Shown here: in pieces, positions 33,986 through 45,576 of the stretch | Numbering within the stretch: position 1 is the stretch's first letter | Layout of the letters: each line of letters opens with the position of its first letter | Assembly: GCA_930367215.1 (NCBI GenBank) | Contig: OV884056.1 | Span: forward strand, 120,836,053 to 120,900,052 | Origin: Pollenia angustigena | Taxonomy: Eukaryota; Arthropoda; Insecta; Diptera; Polleniidae | DNA length: 64,000 nt | Reading direction: 5' to 3' | Notes under the pieces: model-generated | What the model was told of the DNA's origin: nothing | Database searches by the model: none | What the model saw: the letters and a program-made list of their open reading frames with translations, nothing else | Program-made: the position numbers and the translations under genes

Positions 33986-34326
33986 ATAAGTAAAATGAGT
34001 GAAGTTCAATAGAAATTTATGAGTGAAGTTTGATAGAAATTTATTTTTTTTAAACTTAAAATATATATTTTTAAGGAATCCAACACAAACATTTGTAAAC
34101 TAATTTAAATATATTAGTTTTTCTAATAGTTTGTCGCAATATTTTAATTATTTATTATTTTATGAATAACATTTCCGGTTTTACTTTGTTATCTTGCCGA
34201 AATACTCTCCCATACACCGAAAACAAGAAGAAGATATTATTCTCTATAAAATGGCTAAAGTTGCCATATCTATTCACAATATTTCGCTATTTTAACTTGG
34301 CTGCACCTAAGTTTAGTTCTGCTCGG

Positions 34327-34910
34327 CAGGGCTGTCAGATATGGCGATTTCTCGCCAAACGTGGCGATTTTGAAACGTGTCTGGCGATGGGATTTCCCAT
34401 TTGGCGACTGGCGACTGTTATGGCGATTTCTGATATAACTGGCAATTAACTTGGCTATTTTTAGCATTTATATTATTTCGGCGATTTTGTTTTACAACTT
34501 GTGATTTTTTGTTATCATTACTAACATAAAAAAACATATTAAGTGAATTTTATATTCAGTCACTATTTAATTCTATAAGTATGTAGGTTAAAACTCCAGT
34601 AATGAAATCGGTGAGGCTGAAGTGTACGATATTATAGACTTGTGTACTTAATTTAAGTTTTTAGCTGAATACATATGAATATAATCTCCATTTGATTTAA
34701 TTTAGAAACAAAACAAAATTTACTTCGGCGACTTTTTTGTATTTTTTCTTAGTTATTGGCGATTTTTGACTGAAAAATTATACTAGCGCTTTTTGTATCC
34801 AAAATTTAATATAAAAAAAAGAAAATTTTACAAAAACTGAACAAAATCGACGTTTGGCGATTTCTGACATCCGGTTTGGCGATGGAGCTCAAAAAAATCT
34901 GACAACCCTG
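34327..34910. mobile_element. Non-autonomous element with CAGGG(C/T)TGTCAGAT ends
   Basis: Left end CAGGGCTGTCAGAT and right end, inverted, CAGGGTTGTCAGAT. The interior repeats the word TGGCGATTT many times and has no coding sequence. The ends resemble hAT-like elements, but no 8-bp duplication is seen: the left flank is the end of the foldback element. Related ends occur at 25294. Confidence 0.55.
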
Positions 34911-35070
34911 TTGACAACCAAATAGCCAATAATATTTTGTGCTGCCAAGTTTAACATAGTTTTTAAATTTTCTGCGCATTGCCAGATTAATGCGTGTTGC
35001 CAGACTAGCTAATTTATGCCATAAATAATTTATGTTAAATTTTGTTTTTTAAAAATTCAATAGTTTTTTT

Positions 35071-36076
35071 CAGTGTTTAAATTGCTTGCTTTAAAATAGC
35101 AACAGCACCGAAATTTTTGCTTTGTTTACATTTTTTGCTGCAAATTAAAAAACTGTATTTTTCAATGCCTTTTATTACTTTGATAGAGAGTAAGCAAAAG
35201 CAAAAGCAGAAAAAGGGAGAGTAAATAATTTTTTTAGTCTCGCTATGTGTATGTTCTTTGCTTAATCAGTCAGCAACGCAACAACTTAAGTAAGTAATAA
35301 ATTTTGTTCAAGTTTTTGTTTGGCTTTTCATGCGCTTAAAGTCAGCAAGTTAACTTCTTTGCTGTTGCTGGCTGGCACTTCATACATATATTTTGAATTT
35401 CTTAGTATTTTTGCAGAAAGAATGTTTAAACTTTAAAGATCATTACCGTTAGATGTTTTTTTTTTTGCGAAAAAAACTAATTTTTGTTCTTTTATTTAGT
35501 GAGTTACGCAAAACCATATTTTTAGGTACCTATTTCTTTAATGTTTTTAGTATGTTTACTCAATAAATACGAAAATTACATACATATGTACATATGAAAA
35601 TAAATAAAACTTCACATGTTAGATTAAAAACTCTATCACTTTTAAACATATGTATGTATGTGAGCAAATTTTACACTGTAGCTTGGTCATTATCAAAATA
35701 AAAATATTTTTCAATTATTCTTCGATTTACACGCGGCGCCATAATTCTTAGTTCTTACCGTCAAAGATTTTTTCAAAACAAATTTCTGCAACAGCAAGCA
35801 ACAGCGATCAAGTCAAAAAAATGTTAAACAGCCAGCCAAGCAACTACATAAAAAAAAAAAACAAAAACATATTACTTACAGCAACAGCATTTTTTTTAGT
35901 GGTTGCTTGACTGAATGTTTAAACTTTAAGCTGAGAACATACACATAGTGACAGTAAGTACATTATTAACTCTCACTTTTTCTGCTTTTGCTTTTTGCTT
36001 TTACTGTGTTTATTTTCTTAAGTTAAGTTAAGCAATTACAAAAGCATTAAAAATAGTCAAGCATTTTTAAACACTG
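35071..36076. mobile_element. hAT-like MITE with perfect 8-bp target duplication
   Basis: Ends CAGTGTTTAAA and, inverted, CAGTGTTTAAA. GTTTTTTT is duplicated exactly on both sides (35063-35070 and 36077-36084). The inner arms are imperfect inverted repeats for about 350 bp, with words such as AGCAAAAGCAGAAAAAG and CTATGTGTATGTTCT in both arms. No coding sequence. The low complexity of the duplicated word weakens it slightly as proof. Confidence 0.72.
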
Positions 36077-36084
36077 GTTTTTTT

Positions 36085-37402
36085 AATAGTATTCTCTGTA
36101 CAGTGCGAGAATTATCTGTAATTTTTGTTATTTTCCAATAAATACTGGAATGGTATGAGAAAAAGTTTTTTGCAACAGTGGTATGTAAGGAGTTTTGGAA
36201 CAAATCTAGTTTACAAATGCACCTCCAAATACATACAAAACTTAAAAATAAAAGTAATCGTGGCTATTCTGAAATACGCGTGGAATAAGTGAACATTTAC
36301 ATGAAAACAAAACCAAATTGACAAAAATGGTTTTTGTTTATCATACAAAATTTACAGTTTTTAAAAGAGAAAGAAACGCGTTATACCTCTCGCGTTAATT
36401 TGATTTTAGAAGTGTATAGATAACAAAAATAATTTTCGAAAATTTTGTTTTGTTTTCCTGTAAATGTACACCGAAGTTTTCAGATATGCATATATGCAAT
36501 TTTCCACTACATTTCTGAACTTGTGGCCAATATTAGTATCATTTGAAAGCTTTAAAGTAGGGATTTAAGGAGACGTCTTTTTGCCGATACCTATACACAA
36601 AAGAAAATATCGGCGATACCGATACGAACATAAAATTTAAGTTTAAGGTAAAATTAACAAAACTCATGTAAAGTAATTTCTTTATTTTAAGATTACTGTG
36701 TAAGTATAAATATTTAAAATTGATAATAATATTTTAAAAACTACGAACTGAATTTTAATTCATGGTAAAATTACCAAAAGTTTTATTATTTCTTAAACAA
36801 GAAAAGTGTTAGAGATTATTATTTAAAGTTAATATTAATAAGAATTTTGTTTTTGTATCTCAGATGCGACAGAACTGATTTCTGCGCCATGTTCTTAAAT
36901 TTTGGGTATAACAATTCATTCCGTTAGTAAACAAGCGAAAATGCATCTCTAGAAAATCCAAGGTATCTTGAGACTTCTTCTTTCTTATAACATTATCACA
37001 AACACTCCAAAGTTAGTTCTGGTAGACTTATCAGAACTTTTACTAGGTGTTGAGGTGACCGTGTCTGCAACACTTTCGGAATGCAGAGGCATGTTAAGTA
37101 GCTTATTAAGCAAATTTTTCAATATATTGTCCTTGAAATATTTGACATTTGTGTCTCAAATCGTTCATTTATTGAAATTGGCGACTTATTGAGTCGCTTA
37201 AGTTCCGCTTTCGCTTAATTTAACAGCTCCTGATATTTTCTGTGGAGTTACCTTAAGAGTAAGGTGCTTGTCAATAAGTTAAGAACTATCCAAGTGAAAT
37301 TAAAAAAAATTATTGGAAATGCACATCAGGTCGAAGCAATTAATGGCCACCATTTTAAAGATATAATCTTCAAAACATAATGTGAACATATTTTCAAGCT
37401 CA
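36085..37402. other. AT-rich intergenic stretch
   Basis: No gene found. Positions 36095-36190 resemble the left internal part of the element at 24935 (GCGAGAATTATCTGT is shared). A cluster of GATACC/GGTATC words lies at 36575-36630. Short open frames have no recognisable motif. Confidence 0.35.
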
Positions 37403-38150
37403 AAGGCTCAGTTAGGCGAACGTTGCTGTACCGTATCTGTACTGTATCCATCAGCTGTTCGATTTTTGTTATATGAAAACCAATACAAAAGCTTACTGAA
37501 ATGCAATGTACCGTAGTTGCAACGTACCAATCTGTATAAAATCGAATTTCAAGCCGTTGTTACGTGACATTTGTAAGGCAGTGATGGGCGGCTTGTATGT
37601 TACATTGAATGCGGGTAATTTTGCTCTTTTTTGTTGGTACTTTTTTCAGTATATCTATGGAATTGCGACAAAACAACTTACAATACAACATATTTCCAAA
37701 TATACATATGTTTAGATGTTTAAAATAAACAAATGCATATGCACATACAATGGAAATGTGAAACATATAAAAGACTTTAAAATGGTATCAAAACCTTGTT
37801 TGGTGTATGCACATTTACAATATATGTATGCTAAAAATTTATATATGCTAAAATACAAATTTATTTATTGTAAATCTATAATAAAAATATTAAATTATTA
37901 AAATTTTTTACATACACAAAATACTGTTTTCATACCATTTAAATCACGTGGTACCTTTTCTGCACAACGGTAACCATTTGAACATTTTTGATTCCCATCA
38001 CTGTGTGTTTTGTTTTATGTATACTCGTGCTTTTTGTTTATGTATGGGAAAACATATGACACGTTTTTAAACGTTCTATAAGTGCACCAACGTGCTTACA
38101 GTACGGTGCGGTACATTACGGGTACAGCAATGTTCGCCTTACTGAGCCTT
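37403..38150. mobile_element. MITE with AAGGCTCAGTTAGGCGAAC ends
   Basis: Left AAGGCTCAGTTAGGCGAAC and right, inverted, AAGGCTCAGTAAGGCGAAC; the match continues through TGCTGTACC. Its first 13 bases resemble the ends of the small MITE inside the Transib copies. No clear target duplication and no coding sequence. Confidence 0.6.
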
Positions 38151-39529
38151 AAATCTAAATTTTAATAAATGCCGACGTTTGAGAAAATCAGAAAAAAAGT
38201 TACAGTAATTTTGACTTAACTGCCTTTTGTTTACGTGCACTTTTGACTTAACTGCACAAAATTGTTAATTTTTGGAATTATTCTTTATATTTCCATGCAA
38301 ATTTCTTTTTTAAGTGAACTTTCTATACCTGCACATTTAAGATAAATGCAAAAATTTTTGGCATTTTAAAATTATTTTCATACAAAAAATCAAAGTTAGC
38401 TGCACTTTGACTTAACTGCCCAAAATACATATTTTTTGGAATTATTCTTCAAAATCCTTTTTTACGTGCATTTTGTATACCTGCACATTTTTCATATTTT
38501 TGGGCAGCTTTAAAATATTTTCATACAAAACATCAAAGTTAGCTGCACACATAAAAATATTTGGTAGCCAATTTTTCACATAAATATCCAATTTTTTCCA
38601 TAAATTTTAATGTTCTTTGTGAATTCTCATTGTTTTTGTTAATGTTTCTTTCATATTAAATATACATACATACATGTATAAAATGATCTGTTATTTCCCA
38701 GCTAGTTTAATATACAACTCCTAAAATAATCTTCTGATGATTATCTGACGAGTAACAAAACAAAAACATCTAAATCTTATTGTAATTTATTATTTATTTT
38801 TTGACTCGCTCGTCTTTAAATCTTGAAATAAACCTTTTGGGACTCTCTGTAAGAGTCGTTTAACAGGTACTGAGCTACCTAAATAAGACCGTTTTTGAAG
38901 TATGAAAATGCTATTGCCAATTCAATTATAATAAAACAAACCGGCCTAAGGATCCGTAAAAAGGGATTTTCGCGACCTGAAGGTTTGTTTTATAGAAATT
39001 TTTGAAAATTAGAAGTTTTAGCATGATGCCCTTATTAAGGTAGCTCAGTCATACGGCTGAGCATTTCACGAGTTGTAAAATAATACCTACATGAGTCTTA
39101 GACCACTCTTGGCATGCTTTTTGAAAGACTCGTTAGATAATCTCTACATACATCATAAACGATTCCCTTTACGATTAATATAAGCGTTTTTCGCTGCGTT
39201 ATGGTAGAATCTCTCATAGGAATCAGCACGTGTAACAGTTTCTCCCGTGCGAGGAATTGTCTACAATCAAAAAATTAGCTTATCGACGATCAAAAACACT
39301 CTTTGTGAGATTCCCAGTAGACTCCTATACGATTGAAAATGCTAGCTCGGTTGAAATAAAATTTTAATAATATATAAATTTATGTAGTAATAAAATAATT
39401 TTTTTATTCTACTTTTAAATCAAACATTTTACTTAAGCTGCACTTTTGAGCAGGTAACCACAACTACTGTATTCCTTAAATATATCATTACGATACTTAT
39501 GCGCCACCCTGTATTTTGTATGGTCATTA
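38151..39529. repeat. AT-rich stretch with a two-copy 161-bp direct repeat
   Basis: Between about 38210 and 38560, TTTGACTTAACTGC, TTTTGGAATTATTCTT, TACCTGCACATTT and CAAAGTTAGCTGCAC each recur at a spacing of about 161 bp. The remainder to 39529 is AT-rich with nothing recognisable. Confidence 0.5.
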
Positions 39530-39786
39530 AGGAGCATATAGACGACATGTTTTTGTCATCTGACATGTCAAATTTCCCACTGCAAAACACATACATGTCG
39601 TGTGTTACCTTTTTAACTTTGCTTCTGTAAAAGTCAGACGCAAAGTCATCTAACAAAATTTCAATTAGAGCGTGCTCTATTTTATAAACCTTATGTAAAA
39701 CAGCAATTTTGACAGACATGAACAATTACATGTGACTTGAAAATTTGACATGTCAGATGACAAATACATGTCGTGTACGGGCGCCT
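39530..39786. mobile_element. Small TIR MITE with TTA flanks
   Basis: Inverted repeats of about 35-45 bp share CGACATGT(A/T)TTTGTC and CTGACATGTCAAATTT. The outer ends AGGAGC/AGGCGC are flanked by TTA on both sides (39527-39529 and 39787-39789), which fits a PIF/Harbinger-type 3-bp TWA target. Non-coding. Confidence 0.5.
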
Positions 39787-39789
39787 TTA

Positions 39790-40429
39790 GCATTTTTGTA
39801 TATGCTAGACACAGAAGACAAAAATGTAAAGTGTGTAAAAGCAATAAATAAGGTATACAAAACTTTATGGTTTTAAAAAGTTACTGCTTTTAAAAACTGT
39901 AGAAAAATTGTGTTGCTTGAACAAACATACTTAAAGTAAAATTTTCTCGTTTCTAATGTGCTGTTTTTAAGTGACAGGCGATGTATTGTATTTTAAAATT
40001 TATATGAAAAACGCTCAGTTTTTTAGTCTTTGAAAACAGCTCATAAGTTCTTCTCAAATGATTTTCTATTTGAGGAAAATTATATTTTGGTAAAAAAAAT
40101 TATCAAAAATATGATAAAACCATTTTTCTGGCAACGCTGATGTTCATTATGTTAGGTTCTAAAAATAATTAAACTTGGTAGCACTTCTTGAAAAAACACT
40201 CAATTTTAAATAGCCATATTAGAGTCACTCTCCTTAAAATGAGAGGACTTTATTATTACTCTCTTCAAATTGAGTACTTTGATAACTTACTTTGTTATCT
40301 TCTCGGCCGCGCTTTTAAGCCGCTTGTCGATGGAAGACTCAAGTTGAAAAAGTTTTCTGCCTCTACTCAATGCGATTTCTTTCTAAAGCAAAAAATCGAA
40401 ATCAACAGTTAAACGTTATAGCCTTTTCA
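39790..40429. other. AT-rich stretch, nothing recognised
   Basis: No gene, RNA or mobile element end could be supported. A 74-codon open frame at 40188-40412 has no recognisable motif and no relatives in the window. Confidence 0.35.
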
Positions 40430-40855
40430 CACTTGTCAACATTTAACATCAATTTGCGAAAATGTTGGAATTTTCCCATAAGAAAAACATAGGGCTAAAA
40501 ATCAACATTTTTACAGAATGTTACTATCTCATTTTGTTCCCTTTTACATTTTTCGATTATTTTAGTGTAATCACTAGAAAAGTGGCAATAAATTCTGTTA
40601 TTATTGTGGCATCACTGACAAAATGGCAGTTGCTTTGAAAGCAGCGTTACCATTTCTCAAGTTTTTCCTTTTTTGCAAGCCTTATTTTGCTTAAATTATT
40701 AAACAAAATGAATTAGAAATACATTTTGGTGTTATCTCTTAAAATGTTGTTACTTTTGTAGAAAAAAAGTATTTAAAAAAAATAAAAGTTTTTTTTTCAG
40801 AAATGGTGACATTTTTTGTTAATGGTAAATGTTAGATGTTTCAAGTGTGAACTCG
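40430..40855. mobile_element. Possible MITE with TTCACACTTG ends
   Basis: TTCACACTTG near 40432 and its inverse near 40845 bracket about 420 bp. Partial inverted similarity continues inward (CATTTAACATC against GATGTTTCAAG). No target duplication was found, so this is tentative. Confidence 0.4.
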
Positions 40856-42137
40856 TATTTCACTTTTTCAACATGCGTTCCTCCGAAATGTATGCAAGTG
40901 TACAGAGGGTATTAGAACTGCAAAACAATGAAAAAGTTTTAACAATTCATTTACAGAAAACGTTTTTCAGGTAAAAAAAGATCAGAATATTATATTTAAA
41001 CTTCAGTGTCATCTTTAGTTTATAATAAATATAAACTTTATATATATATAGTAAAAAAGACGGTTAATTGGCAGCAGTTTTTACCTTCGACGTCAAAATA
41101 CTCACCTTTAGTCTAAAAATTGATAAGGGATTTTGTATCCCTTGCGTTGAAAATGTTTGAATTTTTAAAAATTTTTATAAAAATTTTTCAAGGGAGCTGA
41201 TTTTTTAATTTTTTTTAGTTGAATAAACAAGATTAAACTCTTTGAAATAATTTAGTTTATATAAGGTAGGTACGATTAACATTATTTTAATATTTAAATT
41301 AGTACACGATTCTGCGCCAATACGGAAAAGGGATATGTTTTAAAGTTTCAAAAGTGATATTTGAAAATTTACTCCTAATCCAATATAATACTTATCTGCT
41401 GTTATATTTTTTTTAAAAGTTTTTGTCCCTAAAGATTCCTAATGTCACAGTTCGGAAGTAAAATTTAGTTTTTATTTCATTTACTACTTCTAATTAACTT
41501 TGTAGTTACTTTTAAAATTTTCCGATAGTATCGATAGTGATTAAAGCTATCGTTGCTCCGCCAAAAATAAAATTATCGATGGTACTATCGATAGTTTTGC
41601 AGCTCTACTAAACTAAGTATGTATAGCCAAGAAAGGATTGGCAAAAAAAGCAGAAAATAAGGGCGATAAATAGGGAGGATGAAAGACTGGGTATTTAAAA
41701 ATTTTCAAACTTAAACACTTCATCAGCTACAACAAATTAAATGTAAAAAAAAATTAGGATATAGAAGGATCTAATGAGATTAAATTTTATTAAATTATTT
41801 ATCTTTTTATTATTATAATTATTATGTATATATAATCGTCCTGAGCTTTCGTTGTGAGTAGACGTGTTTTTTTCTATCGCTTAAACAAAATTCGTTTAAA
41901 ACAGTATAAACTATTAAAATATTTATAAACAAAAAAAAAAACTATAAAACAAAATAAATTGAAAAGTGCCCGTTTAAAAACGCATTATGGAACAAAAAAA
42001 ATATTATTAAAACTATATTAATTCCTTAAAAAAAAAGAAATAAAAAACAAAATAAAAATTCAAAAAATCAAAATTGTATCTCAAATCAATATAGATTTGT
42101 GCATAGTATTTATTTCAAAAACTCCTTAACAAAAATG
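40856..42137. other. AT-rich stretch with TATCGATA-type motifs
   Basis: No gene found. At 41525-41597 the words AGTATCGATAGT, AAAGCTATCGTTG, TTATCGATGGTA and ACTATCGATAGT form an imperfect palindrome. TATCGATA is the core of the fly DRE promoter element, but no gene lies downstream, so function is doubtful. Confidence 0.35.
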
Positions 42138-42140
42138 TAA

Positions 42141-42480
42141 TGGCCGTTTTCTCAATGTATCGACAAACTGTCTGTTACTTAATGTCAACATAAATTTATT
42201 AGACCGATAAACTGTCCGTTAACGATTTTGGGTTTCTCAATATACCGACAAAAAACAAAGTTTTCAGCTGGCAACGCCACTCAAAATAGATGTAAAAGTT
42301 GGGAGTCGGCTGATTGAATTTATCGGTACGGCAAATAAAAGGAAAATAAATAATTGGAGGATAAGTGCCGGTTAGCTTTGCGATTAAATCGAAGCAAATG
42401 CGACACTGAGAAAACCAAATTTCTTTAATGTGCAGTTTTTCGTTGGGAAAAAAGATAATCGCCTAATGAGAAAATGGCCG
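42141..42480. mobile_element. Possible 340-bp MITE with TAA flanks
   Basis: TGGCCGTTTTCTCA at 42141 and, inverted, CGGCCATTTTCTCA at 42480 match at 12 of 14 positions. TAA lies outside both ends (42138-42140 and 42481-42483). It sits just before the CR1-like ORF1, so it could instead be part of that element's leader. Confidence 0.45.
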
Positions 42481-42493
42481 TAAGAGTATCAAA

Positions 42494-42945
42494 ATGAGTC
42501 TACAAAATTATCTTACAGCAACAAGTGCTCTCTGTAATACATGTAATAAATCTCTTCCCGTTACTGGAGACTACGTAAATTGTCGTCACTGTCGTCGTAA
42601 GTATCATTACTCTCCTTGCGCTACAGTCTCTGAGTCGACATATACGAACATGAATACTGAAAAAAAGCGGCATGGAAATGCATGGTATGTAGAGCCCGTA
42701 GTAAATCGCCAAATAATTTATATCAGGCAGTGGCTTAGTCCCAATTTAAGGGGGCGACGCTGTTTGCTTGACACTCTTTACTTTTTTCCTCTCTCGCCAA
42801 CAAACTTTTTCTGTCTGGCAAGAAATGTCCATAGTGTAAATTGCGACTTACGAAGAAAAACAACAAGATCAACCACAAAACAAACAACAAATAAATAATG
42901 GTGATGATGAAGGTACAAAAAGTGGCAAAGAATCCCTTTTTTGGA
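42494..42945 (+). pseudogene. CR1-like LINE ORF1, N-terminal PHD-like part
   Basis: Starts at ATG 42494 with CNTCNKSLPVTGDYVNC followed by RHCRRKYHYSPC, a Cys/His array of PHD-finger type found in ORF1 of CR1-like non-LTR retrotransposons. ORF1 proteins bind the element RNA. After the finger the frame drifts, with a frameshift somewhere between 42700 and 42900. It is cut at 42945 by the 3.6-kb DNA transposon and resumes at 46572 in a coiled coil. Reading across the empty site, after removing one TAA, restores an open frame (DNVNTNVQELK), which supports this being one ORF split by an insertion. Confidence 0.68.
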
Positions 42946-42948
42946 TAA
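42946..42948. repeat. TAA target duplication, left copy
   Basis: TAA precedes CACAGTACAACA at the left end of the 3.6-kb element. The matching TAA follows GTACTGTG at 46569-46571. Confidence 0.65.
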
Positions 42949-43473
42949 CACAGTACAACATTTTTCAGTTAATTGATTGCCAACTCAATTCTGTGAACTG
43001 TATGTGAAATTAGACCCAAAAAGAAGAATTTCTGCATCATTCGTTTTGTCTTCTTACCTGCGATTTGAAGTTAGTATCGATTTGAAGTTAGTACTATCGT
43101 ATAGGGGAATTTATCACGTTTTAGGCCCTATTGTTTGACATAGCTCGACAACCACTAGCCCAATTTAGTTGAAATAAATTTTAAAAACTTAAGAATTACA
43201 ATTCCCTTAATCTGTTCATATATTGTTTTCCTATACAAGTAACACGTTCGAAGTTAAAAATGAATGTATGAAGGGAAAAAATTATTTTTTGCCTAAAAAT
43301 TTAAATTTTTTTTTTTAAAAATACATAAAAAATCCAAAATGGAAAAAAGTTTCAAGTCTAGTTATTTTTTCGCAAAGTCACATAACCTATGAGCAAAATG
43401 AGACAAAGCATAAAAATCGATGCACGCGTTTCGCTTTTATTCGCAATTGAGTAAAGGTATGAATTTCAAAAAT
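42949..43473 (+). repeat. Left terminal inverted repeat of the 3.6-kb element
   Basis: Begins CACAGTACAACA. It contains a short duplicated motif (GATTTGAAGTTAGTA) and pairs with 46054-46568. The arms agree almost completely apart from a few indels near the tips, where the left has extra AT-rich bases. Confidence 0.82.
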
Positions 43474-43624
43474 CAGTTATAGCCACCACCCTTAAAATAA
43501 AAATATAAATTAAAAAATTATCATGCAAAAAAAAACTTTATTTATAAAAACTTAATGAAAATAAAATAATATGCAATTAATACGCAATTATAATATGCAT
43601 AAAAACAAAATTTAGAACATTTTT

Positions 43625-45576
43625 TCAATTATTGGCAATATCCATCCTTGTAGAAGTTGACGCTTGTGGTTCTGATGATCTTGTTTTCTTCGTAGGTTGT
43701 TCATATTCATGGTCTGAGTCTGTATCGTCATCCGAGATACACATACTATTCAAGGGCGTATTTCTTTCACTGTGTCCACCAATTTCAATGTCTTCATCTT
43801 CGGTGCTTTCTTCAAACTGCATAATTGTGGAACTCCACCAACAAACCTCCGCAAGCAATGCATCCAATTTTTTGCTTTTGAACCGCTTTTCAAATGGCAT
43901 GGTCACCTGGTGGAACCTCTCTCTTTGTTCGTCTGATTCCTGAGGTGATTGTGCCAAAAAAGTATCGAGGTGGTGGTGCAAGAAATGCAATTTCAGCGTC
44001 ATGGATGCACCGATTTTTTCGAAATAAAACAGCAACCTGTCCACTCGTTGCTGTATCTCTTCTCGCTGGACACGGTTCTTTCCTAGAACGCCTTCTATTA
44101 CTTCTTTCAATGCGTTCCATGCATGTTGGTGGTCGTGATGCTCTGAAAGCAAATGTGTGAAAGAATCACTTTTGATCAATTTCCGAATATCAGGTCCATT
44201 GAGAATACCTGTTTTAAATACATAAGAAAAACGAAAAAATTATTGGTAATGCGAATGTATAGAAATTAACAAATTTAGATATGACAATATTGAAATAAAG
44301 AGTGCGATACGTACCGTTTTTAATTTTCTCATCACTGAGTTTCGGAAAGATGGATTTCAAACAGTCAAAGGCGCCGTTAACTTTTTTGACCACCACTTCA
44401 ACGAATTTCCCAGCTATTCCCAGTTTCATGTGGAGCGGTGGCAACAAAATATCATCCAGGTCCTTTATCATAGGTTCATTGCGTAATTTTAATTGTTTGT
44501 TGAGCTCGGGAGTTCTTCCTTTCCAATCTTTACATTGATATTGATTTCCTTTGTATCGTGAATCCCAATTACAAAGGAAGCAGAAGTATTTTGGATATCC
44601 GCCCTTTTCTATAATCCCTTGTAGTATGTTGACCACCTTCAGATCGCAACAAATGTTCCATTTGTGTTCATCGTATTTGATTTTCTTCAAAATTTCGCCC
44701 AATGCTTCATACGTTTCCTTCATAGTTGTGCTGAATTCCAATGGAATGCATGGTTTTTTATTTTTTTTGTGCAGCAGCACAGCCTTCAAACTAGTAACTG
44801 AACCATCGATGAATAAACGCCAGTCGCCAGCGATATAATCCATTCCCAATTTTTTCACTAAACCTGAGATATCATGGCAGTACGTGAACGTATTTGCTTC
44901 GTCAACGGAATAAAATTTCTGAAAATCGGCTTGGCGTTGTCGGTATGATGTTGCGCTGACATTTTGCTGTGTGAGTTTTCTTCTCTTCAAAAATGATGTC
45001 AGCCATTCGGAGTCGTGTTGTGATAGTCCCAGCTTGGCCACAATGTAATCCATTTCGATTTGTGGTAGCGGTTGTGGCGCACTATTTTCAATATCGGGTA
45101 TCCAATCAGCATCATCCAAATCGGTCGGATTGGTGAAAACGGTTTCGGCTAGCAGGGACACAGTATCCGCACTCGGAGGTTTAGGTGCATCGGTATCAGC
45201 AGGGCGTTGCACTGGAAGTGTGGCAGTAAATGCAGCAGTGTATACTTTTGTTTTCAATTGTTGTCTGTTTAATCCAGGACGAAAATTTATGCATGCATAT
45301 CACCTGGATTCATCATGTCCAGTTGTGTCTTCCACCCAAATTACTGGCTTCATAAAAGATAACTTTCTACTTTTTCCGTGAATCCATTTTAGAAGGGTAG
45401 TATAACAACTGTTGCACACTGTGTTCGGCGTAAAATTTGCACCACTTAAATCTGCTTCATCGAAATAATTACAATACGCGGTTTTGATCTTTTCGATCTT
45501 TTTTCTGTATTTTTCGGACGATATGACCACAAACGTAACAATATTCATCCAAATATGGGCACTTGTTGTTTTCCAT
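43625..45576 (-). pseudogene. Putative DDE-type transposase with zinc-binding N-terminus (one intron, two lesions)
   Basis: On the minus strand, ATG 45576 opens MENNKCPYLDEYCYVCGH. A frameshift near 45490 leads to TAYCNYFDEADL, CNSCYTTLLKWIHGKS and KPVIWVEDTTGHDESR. TGA (45302-45300) then stands where the family expects Cys (xCYAC), before NFRPGLNRQQ. The main domain follows: DWRLFIDGSVTSLKAVLLH (Asp), WNICCDLKVVNIL (Asp), KYFCFLCNWDSRYKG (Cys pair), LPPLHMKLGIAGKFVEVV and LSDEKIKNG. An apparent 96-nt GT-AG intron (44314-44219) joins in phase to ILNGPDIRKLIKSDSF. Near the C-terminus LKLHFLHHHLDTF and DEQRERFHQ supply His and Glu. The tail (DEDIEIGG to stop at 43625) is acidic. Proteins of this pattern are, from memory, frequent but poorly named in aphid, hydra and crustacean genomes. 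The DDE role is inferred. Confidence 0.72.
44219..44314 (-). other. Intron of the putative transposase
   Basis: Minus strand: donor GTACGT directly after AAAAACG, acceptor TTTAAAACAG directly before GTATTCTC. Removal joins ...KIKN-G-ILNGPDIRKL in frame; without splicing the frame stops at 44214. Length 96 nt, AT-rich. Confidence 0.7.

Larger units (their letters stand above)
30013..34326. mobile_element. Large inverted-repeat (foldback-like) element with internal satellite
   Basis: The left arm begins CCGAGCAGAACTAAACTTAGG (30013) and the right arm ends with its inverse (34326). The unique outer parts of the arms, about 340 bp each, match almost base for base. Inside them lies a 166-bp tandem repeat in about 21 direct copies on the left and about two inverted copies on the right. 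The switch of orientation is at about 33699. No target duplication is visible, and the right end abuts another element at 34327. The open frames in the arms are the same sequence seen twice in opposite orientation and are not evidence of a gene. The layout recalls foldback elements whose terminal repeats carry satellite-like arrays. Confidence 0.8.

Noticed and set aside
34162..34449. 95-codon open frame that also appears reversed at 29947-30153
   Set aside because: The duplication is explained by the inverted-repeat arms of one element, and the right copy runs into another element's TGGCGATTT repeats. No protein conservation is implied.
44302..44838. Plus-strand open frames opposite the transposase
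   Set aside because: They are antisense frames of the transposase gene, which has ordered domains and a spliced structure on the minus strand.
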